A stretch of DNA of 64,000 nt, taken from NCBI RefSeq assembly GCF_001905665.1, contig NZ_LIVX01000003.1, forward strand, positions 443,478 to 507,477, read 5' to 3'. A program made the translations under genes and the position numbers. Origin of the DNA: Streptomyces sp. CB02261 (GTDB taxonomy: Bacteria > Actinomycetota > Actinomycetes > Streptomycetales > Streptomycetaceae). The notes beneath the pieces are model-generated. The model did no database searches, was not told the origin of the DNA, and was given only the letters and a program-made list of their open reading frames with translations. Of the stretch, positions 18,768 through 27,394 are shown one piece after another (position 1 is the first letter of the stretch; every line of letters starts with the position of its first letter).

Positions 18768-19226
18768 TCACGCGGGAACGCCCACGCCCTCGACGACCTG
18801 GACCAGCGGGGCCAGCTCCGGGTTCTTCGCCGCCTCGTCCAGGGCCTCACGCAGCGCGCTGTCGTTGGTGGGACGGGCCTCTTCGAGGAGCTTCAGACCG
18901 TCCTCGGTGACATCGGTGTAGATGCCGCGCCGGTCGGTGGCGCAGAGGTACCGGGTGAGCAGCCCGCGGTCCTCGAGCCGGGTGACGAGCCGGGTGGTGG
19001 CGCTCTGGCTGAGCACGACCGCGTCGGCGACCTGCTTCATCTGGAGGTGACCGCCGGGGCCGCTGTGCTGGCGGCTGAGGACGTCGAGGAGCGAGTACTC
19101 CCGCACGCTCAGACCGTGACGGCTCTCCAGGGCGCGCTCGATGTGGGCCTCGATCCTGCCGTGCAGCAGGGAGAGCGCGCACCAGCGCTGGGAGAGTGCG
19201 GTGAGTGCGGGGTCCGTCGCGGTCAT
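18768..19226 (-). CDS. MarR-family transcriptional regulator
   Basis: 152 residues. The winged-helix core runs ~30-115: LSVREYSLLDVLSRQ, MKQVADAVVLSQSATTRLVTRLEDRGLLTR (recognition helix) and the wing CATDRRGIYTDVTEDG. A terminal dimerisation helix completes the MarR layout. AGGAGAG lies upstream of the ATG. The GNAT gene follows 55 bp downstream on the same strand and may be its target. No clear palindromic operator was found in the promoter. Confidence 0.87.
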   Translation of the reverse strand: MTATDPALTALSQRWCALSLLHGRIEAHIERALESRHGLSVREYSLLDVLSRQHSGPGGHLQMKQVADAVVLSQSATTRLVTRLEDRGLLTRYLCATDRRGIYTDVTEDGLKLLEEARPTNDSALREALDEAAKNPELAPLVQVVEGVGVPA

Positions 19227-19329
19227 GGTCGGTCTCTCCTCGGTCTCTCCTGCACCGGAGTGGCTCTCGCCCCAGGGTAGACGATGCGACGCAATAATGC
19301 GCGTGTGCAAGTAATTCCGCTGGGTGGGG

Positions 19330-20193
19330 CTATCCGGCGGCCACGGTCAGGGGAGCGAAGCGGCGGCGCCAGTCACCCGGGAGGTCGGGGAGGGAGCGGA
19401 CCATCACCGCGTTGGAGGTGATCGGGTGGACGCCGTTCTCCTTGAACCAGCTCAGCAGGGCCGTGTGGCGAACGTCGATGTCCGTGCGCAGCGGCCGGTC
19501 GGTGGCGGCCGCCAGGGAGGCGATCAGCGCCTGGGCCGTGGCGGTGTCCCGGGCGATGAGCGGCCCGACGACATGGGTGTCCATGTTGGGCCAGGCCGCG
19601 GCGAAGCCCGTGATCTCTCCGTCCTCCTCCGCGACCCGCAGGAGGTCGGCGAACGCGGGGAGTCGCGTGATGATGTGGGTGCGGTCGAGGCCGAAGACCT
19701 CGTGGTCCAGGCGCAGGATCGCCTGGAGGTCCTCCGCCGTCGCCGGGCGCACCGGCACGGCCGGGGCCGGCGTGGTGAAGGTGAACTGTCCGAGCACCAT
19801 CTCCGCCCGGCTCGTCTGGGTGAAGCCCAGCTGCTCGTACAGGGGCTGCCCGTTCGCCGTGGCGTGCAGGGTCAGCGGCGTCTCCCCGGCGTCCGCGACG
19901 ACGTGTTCCATGAGCCGGCGCCCTACTCCTCGGCGGGCGTACCGCTCGGCGACGAGCACCATGCCGATCGCGGCGAGCTCCGGGCCGTACGGCGTGACCA
20001 CCGAACAGGCGATCAGCCCGGCGCCGGAAGGGTCGTCGATGCCGTAGCCCGTACCGGCGGTGAGCAGCAGTCCCCACTTGTGTTCCTCGCGATGCCAGCC
20101 CCGGTTCTCGGCGAGGTCGGCACAGGCGGGGAGGTCGTCCGCGGTGAGGTGCCGGATGGGGAGCTGCGCGAGGGCGGAGGAGGAGATCGGCAT
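19330..20193 (-). CDS. Double GNAT-domain acetyltransferase
   Basis: 287 residues, about twice a single GNAT. The first domain (1-~130) contains RYARRGVGRRLMEHVVADAG, a good acetyl-CoA loop. A second, weaker GNAT half (~145-280) is seen in AVPVRPATAEDLQAILRLDHEVFG. This layout matches a common actinobacterial GNAT type of unknown substrate. The start was placed at MPISSSALAQLPIRHL. An upstream ATG at 20286 would overlap the divergent HAD gene region. Confidence 0.8.
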   Translation of the reverse strand: MPISSSALAQLPIRHLTADDLPACADLAENRGWHREEHKWGLLLTAGTGYGIDDPSGAGLIACSVVTPYGPELAAIGMVLVAERYARRGVGRRLMEHVVADAGETPLTLHATANGQPLYEQLGFTQTSRAEMVLGQFTFTTPAPAVPVRPATAEDLQAILRLDHEVFGLDRTHIITRLPAFADLLRVAEEDGEITGFAAAWPNMDTHVVGPLIARDTATAQALIASLAAATDRPLRTDIDVRHTALLSWFKENGVHPITSNAVMVRSLPDLPGDWRRRFAPLTVAAG

Positions 20194-20293
20194 GCTGTCA
20201 GGCTGTCCGAACCGGTGATCTTCCGTCCACCCCTTTACCGGATCCGGGTCGATGTGCGAGGGGGCGTTGCTTCCGCCCCGCGGCATGAGGACG

Positions 20294-20947
20294 ATGTTTC
20301 ACGTGAAACCCCGTAGACAGCGACTGCACCTCTTCGACCTCGACGGCACCTTGATCCGGGGGTCGGCCGCCGCGGTGGAGATCTCCCACCAGCTGGGGCT
20401 CGGCGAGGAGATCGCCGCGCTGGAGGAGGGCTTCCTGCGGGGGCTCACACCGGACGAGTTCGCCGTCAGGGCCCGCGACCTCTGGGCCGCCCTCACCGAG
20501 GAGCAGGTGGCGGCCGCCTTCGAAGGGGCTCCCTGGCTGGCGGGCATCCGTGAGGTCTGGGCCGACCTCCGCGCCCGGGGCGACCGCTGCGCGGTCATCT
20601 CCCTCTCCCCCGACTTCTTCGTCGAGCGGCTGCTCGACTGGGGTGCCGACGCCGCGCACGGTTCGCGCTGGCCCGCCGTCCCCTTCACCGAGCCGATCCA
20701 CCGGCCCGACATCCTCGACGCACAGGCGAAGGTGCGCATCGCGGGGCGACTCTGCGCGGAGTTCGGGGTGGATCCGGCCGACTGCGTCGCCTACGGGGAC
20801 TCCATGTCCGACGCGGCTCTGTTCGCGATCGTGCCGGAGACCGTGGCCGTGAACGCGGATCACCATCTCGCCGGGCTCGCGCGCCACAGCTATACGGGCG
20901 GCGATCTGCGCGAGGCCTACGCACTGGTCGAGAACAGCGCAGCCTAG
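20294..20947 (+). CDS. HAD-family phosphatase (phosphoserine-phosphatase-like)
   Basis: 217 residues with HAD motif I DLDGTLIRG, motif II ISLSPDFF and motif IV GDSMSD, and a helical cap between motifs I and II, as in the HAD-IB group. The substrate is unknown. The first codons are inside a parS palindrome, so the protein begins MFHVKP. An ATG at 20285 three codons upstream is possible. It is divergent from the double-GNAT gene. Confidence 0.83.
   Translation: MFHVKPRRQRLHLFDLDGTLIRGSAAAVEISHQLGLGEEIAALEEGFLRGLTPDEFAVRARDLWAALTEEQVAAAFEGAPWLAGIREVWADLRARGDRCAVISLSPDFFVERLLDWGADAAHGSRWPAVPFTEPIHRPDILDAQAKVRIAGRLCAEFGVDPADCVAYGDSMSDAALFAIVPETVAVNADHHLAGLARHSYTGGDLREAYALVENSAA
20296..20309. promoter_or_regulatory. 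parS site 5, overlapping the HAD gene start codon
   Basis: Exact GTTTCACGTGAAAC beginning at the G of the ATG at 20294, so it encodes FHVK at the protein N terminus. ParB binding here would cover the translation start. Confidence 0.9.
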
Positions 20948-21051
20948 CCAGAAACCCTGTCCTTTGGACCCAGAACACCGCTTTCCCTCCGCAACGCCGG
21001 AGCAAGGGGCATGCTGCGATCGAGGAAGCCGTCCAGCGTGAGGCGATGCAG

Positions 21052-22287
21052 ATGATGGATGCTCCGACCACCACGAAGGCAGCGGAGGACGCGGACGAGC
21101 CCCGAATATCCACTGAGCCCTCCACCGACGCGGTGCTCGTGCGCCGCACCCTGGCGGAGATCGCCCCGGTGGCCGACCGGGTGACCTCGTACTTCTACTC
21201 CCTGCTCTTCATCCGCAACCCCGAGCTGCGCGAGATGTTCCCCGCGGCCATGGACACCCAGCGGGACCGGCTCCTGAAGGCCCTCCTCACCGCGGCGGAG
21301 CATCTGGACGACACCCCGACCCTCACCGCGTACCTGCAGAACCTCGGCCGAGGGCACCGCAAGTACGGCACCCGGTCCGCCCACTACCCGGCCGTGGGCG
21401 AGGCGCTCATCGGGGCGCTCGTGCAGTACGCGACGACGAGCTGGGACGAGGAGACCGAGGCGGCCTGGGTCCGTACGTACACGACGATCTCCCAGATCAT
21501 GATCGACGCGGCGGCGGCGGACGAGGAGTCGGCGCCCGCCTGGTGGCATGCCGAGGTGGTCTCCCACGAGCTGCGCACGTCCGACATCGCCGTCGTCACG
21601 CTCCGGCCCGACCAGCCGTATCCCTTCCTCGCGGGGCAGTACACGACGCTGGAGACCCCGTGGTGGCCACGGATCTGGCGCCACTACTCCTTCGCGTCGG
21701 CGCCCCGCCCCGACGGGCTGCTCTCCCTCCACGTCAAGGCGGTCCCGGCCGGCTGGGTGTCCAACGCGCTGGTCCACAGGGCACGCCCCGGGGACGTGCT
21801 GCGGCTGGGCCCGCCGGCCGGCTCCATGACGGTCGACCACGCCACCGACACCGGCCTGCTCTGTGTGGGCGGCGGCACCGGGATCGCGCCGATCAAGGCC
21901 CTCGTGGAGGACGTGGCGGAACATGGCGACCGGCGGCCGGTCGACGTCTTCTACGGGGCGCGCAGCAATCACGACCTCTACGACATCGACACGATGATGC
22001 GGCTCCAGCGGACCTTTCCCTGGCTCTCCGTCCACCCGGTCACGGAGGAACAGGGGCGACTTCCGGAGGCCGTCTGCCGCTACGGCCCCTGGAGCGAGCG
22101 CGACGCCTATCTCTCGGGTCCGCTCGGCATGGTCCGTCGCGGGGTGGACGCGCTCCGGGGAGCGGGGATCCCCGTGGAGCGCATCCGTCATGACTTCCTC
22201 GCGGAGCTAGCTCCCGCGGAGGCTTCCGATCACCCGAGGTCGGGGGCGTGCATCGCGCGGACTCCCTCGATGTTGCCGTCGAGGTAG
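21052..22287 (+). CDS. Globin-flavoreductase fusion (flavohaemoglobin-like)
   Basis: 411 residues. The N-terminal globin domain (~25-160) has the probable proximal haem ligand His102 in LGRGHRKYG and B-helix tyrosines in TSYFYSLLF. It is followed by a ferredoxin-reductase module: AGQYTTLE, the FAD motif RHYSFAS, and the NAD motif CVGGGTGIAPIKAL. The family converts nitric oxide to nitrate or acts as a haem-based reductase. The last ~20 residues have no family counterpart and overlap the convergent Nudix gene by 58 bp. The ATG at 21052 has GAGG eight bases upstream; ATG 21046 is also in frame. Confidence 0.85.
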   Translation: MMDAPTTTKAAEDADEPRISTEPSTDAVLVRRTLAEIAPVADRVTSYFYSLLFIRNPELREMFPAAMDTQRDRLLKALLTAAEHLDDTPTLTAYLQNLGRGHRKYGTRSAHYPAVGEALIGALVQYATTSWDEETEAAWVRTYTTISQIMIDAAAADEESAPAWWHAEVVSHELRTSDIAVVTLRPDQPYPFLAGQYTTLETPWWPRIWRHYSFASAPRPDGLLSLHVKAVPAGWVSNALVHRARPGDVLRLGPPAGSMTVDHATDTGLLCVGGGTGIAPIKALVEDVAEHGDRRPVDVFYGARSNHDLYDIDTMMRLQRTFPWLSVHPVTEEQGRLPEAVCRYGPWSERDAYLSGPLGMVRRGVDALRGAGIPVERIRHDFLAELAPAEASDHPRSGACIARTPSMLPSR

Positions 22288-22709
22288 TGGCGCAGGGAGA
22301 GCGGTACCAGGTGCACGGCGGCGATGCCGACCCGGCTGAAGGGCACCCGGACGATCTCGTACTCGCCGAGCGGTTCCTCGATCTCGGGGCCGTGGCGCAG
22401 CGAGGGGTCCATGGAGTCGAGCCGGCACACGAAGAAGTGCTGGACCTTCACCCCGGAGACCCCGCCGTCCACGATGTGCTCGACGGTGTCGACGAAGCAG
22501 GGCACCACGTCGGTGATCTTGGCGCCGAGCTCCTCGTGGACCTCGCGGTGCAGGGCTTCGACGACGGTGGTGTCGGAGGGTTCCACGCCGCCGCCGGGCG
22601 TGACCCAGTAGGGATCCATCCCCGGCTTGGTGCGCTTGATGAGGATGAGGTCGTCCCCGTCGAGCAGGATGGCGCGTGCGGTGCGTTTGATCACGGGCCG
22701 TTCGTTCAT
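22230..22709 (-). CDS. Nudix hydrolase
   Basis: 159 residues. The Nudix box is recognisable as GGGVEPSDTTVVEALHREVHEELGAKI, which fits GX5EX7REUXEEXGU with a slightly altered spacing and Glu residues kept for metal binding. The core beta strands (RAILLDGDDLILIKR) precede it. The family hydrolyses nucleoside diphosphates linked to another moiety; the substrate is unknown. ATG 22709 gives the usual N terminus but has no Shine-Dalgarno. A GTG at 22748 overlaps the LysR stop codon by three bases and would allow coupled translation. Confidence 0.83.
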   Translation of the reverse strand: MNERPVIKRTARAILLDGDDLILIKRTKPGMDPYWVTPGGGVEPSDTTVVEALHREVHEELGAKITDVVPCFVDTVEHIVDGGVSGVKVQHFFVCRLDSMDPSLRHGPEIEEPLGEYEIVRVPFSRVGIAAVHLVPLSLRHYLDGNIEGVRAMHAPDLG

Positions 22710-22744
22710 GGGAAGAAAATGGCCCGTCCACGGTGTCCTGAAAC

Positions 22745-23641
22745 TCACCAGGCCCCTGCGGCCCGCAGCAGTTCCTCGTGCGCCCGGGCGATCGGCGACA
22801 GGGCGAGCGTCCCCGTACGCACGACCAGGAAGTAGGTCCGCAGCGGAGGGACCGGCGGGTCGAGCAGCGCCACGAGCCGGCCCTGCTCCAGCGCTTCCTC
22901 ACAGAGATAGCGGGGCAGGACGGCGAGCCCGGCGCCGGAGGCGGCGGAGTCCCGTACCGCGCGCAGATCGGGGGCGATCACAGTGGCGGCGACCGTCGGC
23001 TCGGAGTCGAAGACGCTCGCCCAGTAGCGGGCGACGAACGGAAGTGACTCGTGCACCTCGACCACGGGCAGCTGTTCGAGAACCTCCGCGCCCTTGCCGA
23101 GGAGCACCTCGGGGGAGAGCCGGTCCGCCCAGCGCGGCGCCGCGACCAGGACGTACTCCTCGTCGCAGAGGGGGGTGGAGACGAGCAGGCCGCCCCGGGG
23201 CCGGGCGGTGGCGACGGCCAGATCGTGATGGCCCGCGGCGAGGCCGTCGAGGATCTCCTCCGTGTTCCCGAGGAACGACGCCCGTACGGCGAGTCCCTGG
23301 CCGACGAGGGGGGTGAGGGCGGGCAGCACACGGAAGGCGGTGAACTCAGGGGGCCCCGCGACATGGAGGGTACGGACGCCGGACTCCTCGTCGAGTCCGG
23401 TCCCGGCGATCTCGACGAGGGCGTCCAGATGCGGGGCGGCCCGGTGCGCCAGTTCGTCGCCGATGGTCGTCGGGGTGACTCCGCGGGCCCGCCGGAGGAA
23501 GAGCGGCCGCCCGAGCTGTCGTTCGAGGGTACGGATCTGGCTGGTGACGGCCGGCTGGGAGAGGCCGAGCAGCGCGGCCGCGCGGGTGAAGGAGCCGGCC
23601 CGGTGGACCGTGACGAACGTGCGCAACAGGGCGAGGTCCAT
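22745..23641 (-). CDS. LysR-family transcriptional regulator
   Basis: 298 residues, typical length. The N-terminal HTH (LLRTFVTVHRAGSFTRAAALLGLSQPAVTSQIRTLERQLGRPLFLR) is canonical, followed by a two-lobed effector domain. GGGAGG precedes the ATG. The gene runs directly into the Nudix gene. An AT-rich inverted repeat in the upstream region is a candidate autoregulatory site. The target is unknown because no divergent partner exists; the upstream gene is on the same strand. Confidence 0.9.
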   Translation of the reverse strand: MDLALLRTFVTVHRAGSFTRAAALLGLSQPAVTSQIRTLERQLGRPLFLRRARGVTPTTIGDELAHRAAPHLDALVEIAGTGLDEESGVRTLHVAGPPEFTAFRVLPALTPLVGQGLAVRASFLGNTEEILDGLAAGHHDLAVATARPRGGLLVSTPLCDEEYVLVAAPRWADRLSPEVLLGKGAEVLEQLPVVEVHESLPFVARYWASVFDSEPTVAATVIAPDLRAVRDSAASGAGLAVLPRYLCEEALEQGRLVALLDPPVPPLRTYFLVVRTGTLALSPIARAHEELLRAAGAW

Positions 23642-23711
23642 CTCCGTCCCCTCCCGGCCGTGCGGCCGTTCGACTCAGGCGGTCGGCTGACTACGCCTCA
23701 GGAACGTCCAA

Positions 23712-23729
23712 CTATAAATAAGTCGATAG
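23712..23729. promoter_or_regulatory. AT-rich inverted repeat, possible LysR operator
   Basis: CTATAAATAAGTCGATAG, with CTAT/ATAG ends and LysR-like spaced symmetry, lies 70-90 bp upstream of the LysR start in an AT-rich island. Weak evidence. Confidence 0.35.
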
Positions 23730-23808
23730 GTCTCTGTCGCTACCGTGATTGGACACTGACGCTCAGTCAACTAGCCTTGCTCAGGCGGTCTCCGCGCGTG
23801 GACCGAGG

Positions 23809-23841
23809 CGTTCCGAGCCACGAGGGGGGAGGCTCGGAGCG
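23809..23841 (-). terminator. Terminator of the trans-sulfuration enzyme gene
   Basis: 11-bp arms (23809-23819, 23831-23841) with one wobble pair and an 11-base loop, 26 bp past the stop. Confidence 0.65.
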
Positions 23842-23867
23842 CCCGCTCCGCGTACCCGCGGCCGGTC

Positions 23868-25007
23868 TCAGCCGACGGCTCCGGCCTCGTCGAGGGCGCG
23901 CAGCACATCGGCGATCAGGTCCTCCGGATCCTCGGCGCCGACCGAGAACCGGATGAAGCCCTCCGCGACCGCGTCCCCGCCCCAGCGCCCGCGCCGCTCC
24001 GCCGTGGAGCGCACGCCGCCGAAGCTGGTGGCGTCGTCCACGAGCCGGAGCTCTTCGAGGAAGCGGTCGGCCCGCTTCTGGTCCGCGAGCTCGAAGGAGA
24101 CCACGGACCCGAAGCGGCGCATCTGCTGGGCGGCGACCGCGTGCGAGGGATCCCCGGGCAGTCCCGGGTAGCGCAGCCCGGTCACGTCCGCGCGCTCGGC
24201 GAGCGTCCGGGCGAGCGCGAGGGCGGTGGCGCACTGGCGGTCGATCCGCAGGTGGAGCGTGGCGAGCGAACGGTGGGCGAGCCAGGCCTCCATGGGACCG
24301 GGGATGGCTCCGACGACCTTGCGCCAGCGCCGCACCTCCGCCGCCCGCTCGGGATCGCGACAGCTGACATGACCGAGCAGGATGTCGCCGTGCCCGGTCA
24401 TGCCCTTGGTGTCGCTGGCGACCGAGAAGTCCGCGCCCAGTTCGAGGGGACGCTGGCCGAGCGGGGTGGCGAGGGTGTTGTCGACGGCCACGAGTGCCCC
24501 CGCGGCATGCGCCTCGCGCACCAGGCGGCGGATGTCGCAGACGTCGAGACCGGGGTTGGACGGGGTCTCGATCCAGAGGAGCCGGGCCCCGTCGAGCACG
24601 GCGAGCTGGCCGTCGCCGCCGGTCGGCGCGGTGCGGACCTCGATGCCGTACGCCCGCAGCTGCTCGTGCAGCAGGGGCAGGGCCTGGTAGCCGTCGGTGG
24701 GCAGCACCACCGCGTCGCCCGCCTTCAGCTGTGAGAGCAGGACGGCGGAGATCGCGGCCATGCCGGAGGCGAAGACCAGCGTCTCGACCCCCTCCTCCCC
24801 CGGGGCCTCCAGCTCGCCGATGGCCCGCTCCAGATGGGTCCAGGTGGGGTTCTCGTCGCGGCCGTAGGTGTACGGGCCGGTCGGCTCGCCGGGGAGATGG
24901 AAGTGCGCGGCGAAGACCGGCCCCGGCAGCGTCGGCTCGTACTTCACGGGTTCGGGAAGCCCCGCCCGCACGGCGCGCGTGCCGTCGCCGTATTCCTGGT
25001 CGGTCAC
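23868..25007 (-). CDS. Trans-sulfuration PLP enzyme (cystathionine gamma-lyase/synthase family)
   Basis: 379 residues, the usual length for Cys/Met-metabolism PLP enzymes. It shows YGRDENPTW (the YSRxxNPT equivalent), FASGMAAISAVL, the substrate/PLP stretch ETPSNPGLDV, VAVDNTLATP, and the Schiff-base lysine Lys201 in SDTKGMTGHGD. The C terminus has RFSVGAEDPEDLI, matching the family's RLSVGLED. Whether it is a lyase or a synthase cannot be decided by eye. The ATG follows GGAG a few bases upstream. Confidence 0.87.
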   Translation of the reverse strand: MTDQEYGDGTRAVRAGLPEPVKYEPTLPGPVFAAHFHLPGEPTGPYTYGRDENPTWTHLERAIGELEAPGEEGVETLVFASGMAAISAVLLSQLKAGDAVVLPTDGYQALPLLHEQLRAYGIEVRTAPTGGDGQLAVLDGARLLWIETPSNPGLDVCDIRRLVREAHAAGALVAVDNTLATPLGQRPLELGADFSVASDTKGMTGHGDILLGHVSCRDPERAAEVRRWRKVVGAIPGPMEAWLAHRSLATLHLRIDRQCATALALARTLAERADVTGLRYPGLPGDPSHAVAAQQMRRFGSVVSFELADQKRADRFLEELRLVDDATSFGGVRSTAERRGRWGGDAVAEGFIRFSVGAEDPEDLIADVLRALDEAGAVG

Positions 25008-25087
25008 GGTGTCCGCTCCTCGTGTTCAAGGCGTACAGCCGCGAGGGCTCTCTCGCTCGCGGCTTCCTGCGTCGTCATGGCCGTCGC

Positions 25088-25462
25088 TCAGTCGCTGTCG
25101 GGGAGGATGACGTTCAGCGCCCAGGAGACGACGGAGATGATCAGACCGCCCAGAACGGCGGTCCAGAAGCCCTCGACGTGGAAGCTGAGGTCGAACTGCT
25201 CGGCGAGCCAGGACGTGAGGAGCAGCATCAGGGCGTTGACCACGAGGGTGATCAGGCCGAGCGTGAGGATGAAGAGGGGGAGCGTCAGCAGGCTGACGAC
25301 CGGCTTGACCAGGAAGTTCACCAGGCCGAAGACCAGGGCGACGAGAATGAGGGTCAGGGCCTTCTTGCCGGTGCTCTCACCGGTCAGGGTGATGTCCTGG
25401 AGCAGCCAGATGGCGACTCCCAGGGCGCCCGCGTTGGCGAGTGTCTTGACTACGAAATTCAT
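25088..25462 (-). CDS. Phage-holin-4-like four-helix membrane protein
   Basis: 124 residues with four hydrophobic helices: a start near KTLANAGALGVAIWLL, then LTLILVALVFGLVNFLV, LPLFILTLGLITLVVNALMLLL and WTAVLGGLIISVVSWALNVIL. The central KPVVSLLTLPLFILTLGLITLVVN-like stretch is the signature of the PF04020 family. Despite the family name it is widespread in bacteria, and its role is unknown. Two adjacent ATGs (25465, 25462) can start it. It is divergent from the cupin gene by about 50 bp. Confidence 0.82.
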   Translation of the reverse strand: MNFVVKTLANAGALGVAIWLLQDITLTGESTGKKALTLILVALVFGLVNFLVKPVVSLLTLPLFILTLGLITLVVNALMLLLTSWLAEQFDLSFHVEGFWTAVLGGLIISVVSWALNVILPDSD

Positions 25463-25515
25463 CATGTGTCTGATCGTGGCAGACACGATCGGGCCGAGGG
25501 CAGGGGCGACGGGCG

Positions 25516-25833
25516 ATGAAGGCATTCCGACTGGACGAACTGGAGGCGGAGCGTGCCGCGAACAAGGGCGCGTACCTCCAGTTCCTGCGGGAGCGGAACA
25601 TGTCGGTGGGCCTGTACGCGCTGGACGCCGGGGAACTCGACCCCCAGCAGCCCCATCGTCAGGACGAGGTCTACTTCGTCGTGAGCGGCCGGGCGGCGAT
25701 CACGGTCGGGACCGAGACGACCCAGGTGGCGCGCGGCAGCGTGGTCTACGTTCCGGCCGGGGTGGAGCACAAGTTCCACCACATCAGCGAGGACCTGCGG
25801 GTGATGGTGGTCTTCTCCCCGCCGGAGAGCTGA
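25516..25833 (+). CDS. Small cupin-domain protein
   Basis: 105 residues forming a single cupin barrel. The metal-binding motif 1 is partly visible as PHRQDEVYFVVSGRAAITV (H, E in place) and motif 2 as VVYVPAGVEHKFHHI, with the distal His. The role is unknown, possibly a small-molecule isomerase or binding protein. The short space to the divergent holin-like gene implies shared promoters. Confidence 0.8.
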   Translation: MKAFRLDELEAERAANKGAYLQFLRERNMSVGLYALDAGELDPQQPHRQDEVYFVVSGRAAITVGTETTQVARGSVVYVPAGVEHKFHHISEDLRVMVVFSPPES

Positions 25834-26029
25834 GGTCCGGAGAGCTGCGGTCCGAGCGCTGAGGTCCGGCAGGCCCGGGGCGACCGAGGGTCGGGAGCCC
25901 TGAGCCCCTAGGGGGCGGATCAGGGGAGAGCGGGGGCCGCAGCGTCCCCGTGGGCCCCTCCCGGCCCCTAGCCTTGAGGGTGTTCGGCGCGGAGTGTGCG
26001 GAACGGGACTTCGGGAGCGAGGTAGGACC

Positions 26030-26248
26030 ATGGCCGTGCAGCAGATTCTCGCGGGGATGCCCTGGTGGGTGAAGTGGATCGCCATACCGGCGCTCGCCCT
26101 GCTCGTCTTCGGCGGGCTGATCACCAGCGTCCTCGCCTTCGTGGTCGGACTGCTCTTCAAGGTGCTGCTCTTCGTGGCGCTCGTCGCCGGACTGATCTAC
26201 GTCGTACGGAAGTTCAGCTCCTCCGGCCGCTCGCGTGAGGACTGGTAG
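26030..26248 (+). CDS. Small membrane protein (DUF5326-like)
   Basis: 72 residues with two membrane helices (IAIPALALLVFGGLITSVLAF and LFKVLLFVALVAGLIYVV) and a polar tail SSSGRSREDW. The start MAVQQILAGMPWWVKW matches what I recall of DUF5326 proteins adjacent to ssgR in Streptomyces. GAGG precedes the ATG. The function is unknown. Confidence 0.72.
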   Translation: MAVQQILAGMPWWVKWIAIPALALLVFGGLITSVLAFVVGLLFKVLLFVALVAGLIYVVRKFSSSGRSREDW

Positions 26249-26485
26249 CACGAGCTACTCATCGGTATGAGGGCGACGGAGGGTATTAGCCCGGCCGGGG
26301 GAACGCGCTGGTCGAACCGGGGCATCGGCCCGGGGGCTGCCACTAGAGTGGAATCTCTCCGCCGCGATGGGGACTACAGGCGTAGACCTCCGTGCTGACC
26401 AGCGGTTTCCCAGGCCCGGCGGGCGCGCGGGGGCGGCCCCCGCGGGCGGGTGCAGTGCATCCGTCGTCACGCCTGGGGGTGACCT

Positions 26486-27256
26486 TTGGCCACGGCTTCG
26501 CAGACGGCTGCGCCTACCCTGATCGGCTCGGTGCAGCGAGCGCTGAGACTTCTGGAGGCCGTTTCCTCCCACGAGGGCGGCGCGCCGGCCAAGCAACTCG
26601 CCCGTGAGACGGGCCTCCCGCTGCCCACCACGTACCACCTGCTCCGGACCCTGACGCACGAGGGCTATCTACGCCGTGAGAAGGGCGTGTTCGTGCTGGG
26701 TGACGCCGCCGTCCGACTGGCCGGCGGCGGAGCCGTGCAGAATCGTCGCATCAAGATCGAGGACTCCCTTGCCCGTTGGCGGGACGAGATCGGTGTGCCG
26801 GTGTACTTCGCCCTCTATCGGGAGGGGGAGATCGAACTCGTCGCCGTCGCCGACACCCCCGCCGCTCCCGCCGTGGAGGAATGGGCCGACTTTCGTCAGA
26901 CCGCTCACGCCCATGCGATCGGTCAGTGTCTGCTGAGTCAACTCGATCCGAAATCCCGTCAAGACCACCTCGACCGACATCCGGTGGAAGCCATCACTCC
27001 GTTCACGGTGCGTAACCACCGTGTCCTTTTGGAGCGTTTGGACGGTTTGGGGCGAATGGAGCCCCTGGTGGAGCGTCAGGAATATGCGCTCGGCACGATC
27101 TGTGCCGCGATCCCCATCACTGCGGGCTCCGCAGCTGCCGCAATGGCCATTTCTCTCCCCCTTCACCAGGAAGAACGGTTGCTCCCAGCAGTCGAGCGAC
27201 TACGCACGGAGATCGGAAGGCTCTTCAGCTCCCTCGCGTTCTCTATCAGTATCTGA
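26486..27256 (+). CDS. ssgR: SsgR, IclR-family activator of ssgA
   Basis: 256 residues. The IclR winged helix (~12-75) reads GSVQRALRLLEAVSSHEGGAPAKQLARETGLPLPTTYHLLRTL. The effector domain (~85-250) contains AHAIGQCLLSQL and the EYALGTICAAIPI segment. In S. coelicolor the IclR protein directly upstream of ssgA activates it at the onset of sporulation-specific division, and gene order here is the same. The start is a TTG preceded by GGGGGTGA. The 3' part is less GC-rich than its neighbours. Confidence 0.9.
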   Translation: MATASQTAAPTLIGSVQRALRLLEAVSSHEGGAPAKQLARETGLPLPTTYHLLRTLTHEGYLRREKGVFVLGDAAVRLAGGGAVQNRRIKIEDSLARWRDEIGVPVYFALYREGEIELVAVADTPAAPAVEEWADFRQTAHAHAIGQCLLSQLDPKSRQDHLDRHPVEAITPFTVRNHRVLLERLDGLGRMEPLVERQEYALGTICAAIPITAGSAAAAMAISLPLHQEERLLPAVERLRTEIGRLFSSLAFSISI

Positions 27257-27394
27257 AAAATCACTCCTTGTGATCTGCTAGCGCTTACAGCACGATTGCG
27301 TCAAGAGGGCCACGGGGGATCATTCCTGGCCGTTTCGGTCACAGCTTTCAGCAGCGGTGTTCACACAACTGCTTCATCTACTGCGGGGTACACG

